Source: Candidatus Omnitrophota bacterium (GTDB lineage Bacteria > Omnitrophota > Gorgyraeia > Gygaellales > Profunditerraquicolaceae). Taken from it: 34,109 bases of DNA. Each line of letters begins with the position of its first letter. Positions within the stretch are counted from its first letter, which is position 1. Shown in pieces: positions 33,812 through 34,109 of this stretch. Location of the stretch: contig JACQXK010000021.1 in assembly GCA_016208765.1 (NCBI GenBank), positions 72,053 to 106,161 of the forward strand, read 5' to 3'. Both the position numbers and the translations under genes were made by a program. The notes below the pieces were generated by a model that saw nothing but the letters and a program-made list of their open reading frames with translations, made no database searches and was not told the DNA's origin.

Positions 33812-34021
33812 ATGCTCTTTACAGATGTCTCTTCCGACCGTGCAGTAAAGGCCTTCGGCAAAGCCGGTTTTAAAATTATCAGCAGAGGTAAACACATTGG
33901 TATGTCCGATGGGACCAGACGCCTTACAATCCCAGGCCATAAAAGACTGAATCCTTATACCCTGAAAGCAATCACTAAGGACGCAGGCCTTACCGATGAA
34001 GAATTCAGGAAGCTTCTTTAA
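33812..34021 (+). CDS. hicA: HicA-like mRNA interferase toxin
   Basis: This 69-residue double-stranded-RNA-binding-fold protein matches HicA/YcfA: SSDRAVKAFGKAGF, the G-x-H motif in SRGKHIGMSDG with catalytic His28, RLTIPGHKRLNPYTLKAI and the final helix LTDEEFRKLL. It would cleave mRNA when HicB is lost. Its ATG follows the hicB stop by 1 nt, and a GAGGT in the hicB end lies about 11 nt upstream, giving coupled translation. Both genes look intact. Confidence 0.92.
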   Translation: MLFTDVSSDRAVKAFGKAGFKIISRGKHIGMSDGTRRLTIPGHKRLNPYTLKAITKDAGLTDEEFRKLL

Positions 34022-34071
34022 TGTCATGTCATAACCCTTTTCATAAGATAGATTATCTGCTCTGCCTTTTT

Positions 34072-34109
34072 GTCCTTCCTACTGCTCTACTGCGCTGCTG
34101 TTCTACTGC
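34072..34109 (+). repeat. Right direct repeat and start of another CTGC/CTAC tract
   Basis: A copy of the left repeat at 33516-33536 begins at 34072. It continues as CTGC/CTAC units to the window edge, and the tract is cut there. The 50 bases after hicA (34022-34071) hold no gene. Confidence 0.65.

Overview
The window looks like chromosomal DNA of a Gram-negative, moderately AT-rich bacterium. The trpB-trpA-accD order, a caspase/TSP3/dockerin-like secreted protein, a MopE-type motif, a DUF1566 (Lcl) domain and a BBP2-type outer-membrane barrel are all familiar from Nitrospirota and deltaproteobacterial (Desulfobacterota-type) genomes. I favour one of those groups, but this is inference from gene content and no rRNA marker is present.

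Region 1 (1-25192, all minus strand) is one large exopolysaccharide locus of the Wzx/Wzy-dependent type. In the direction of transcription it runs: outer-membrane beta-barrel, NAD-dependent sugar epimerase, Wza-like export protein with five SLBB domains, Wzz-like co-polymerase fused to a degenerate BY-kinase-like domain, Wzx-like flippase, Wzy-like polymerase, two GT2 glycosyltransferases, a secreted GH51-like glycosidase, a GT4 glycosyltransferase, a membrane sulfatase-fold enzyme, a methyltransferase, a polysaccharide deacetylase, a second GT4, a radical SAM/SPASM protein, the initiating polyprenyl-phosphate sugar transferase, a second O-antigen ligase/polymerase-like protein, a GT-C (GT39-like) glycosyltransferase, and the N-terminus of an FG-GAP/VCBS lipoprotein cut by the window edge. 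Together these could start, extend, decorate, flip, polymerise, export and trim a surface polysaccharide. No exosortase is visible.

Region 2 (25382-30226, plus strand) is a housekeeping block: trpF, a cardiolipin-synthase-like PLD enzyme overlapping trpF by 4 bp, then trpB, trpA and accD. It is visibly less AT-rich than the polysaccharide locus and reads outward from a shared 189-bp divergent intergenic region.

Region 3 (30362-34109) is an accessory, rearranged segment. A minus-strand gene encodes signal peptide + DUF1566/Lcl + M23 peptidase + TSP3 + caspase-like + MopE-like + dockerin-like modules, but it is split by a frameshift near 32490-32500. Its DUF1566 module has an extremely tyrosine-rich patch at the place where diversity-generating-retroelement variable regions lie in related proteins. 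Head-to-head with it is a start-less, 5'-truncated S23/IVP four-helix-bundle gene. Next come low-complexity GCAG/CTGC repeats that form a long inverted repeat, then a hicBA toxin-antitoxin pair bracketed by direct copies of the same repeat family.

The most interesting points are the frameshifted multidomain caspase protein with its tyrosine-rich patch, the repeat-bracketed hicBA and truncated IVP remnant, two genes (trpF and hicB) that appear to be transcribed as leaderless mRNAs, and the Walker-motif-less BY-kinase domain on the Wzz protein.
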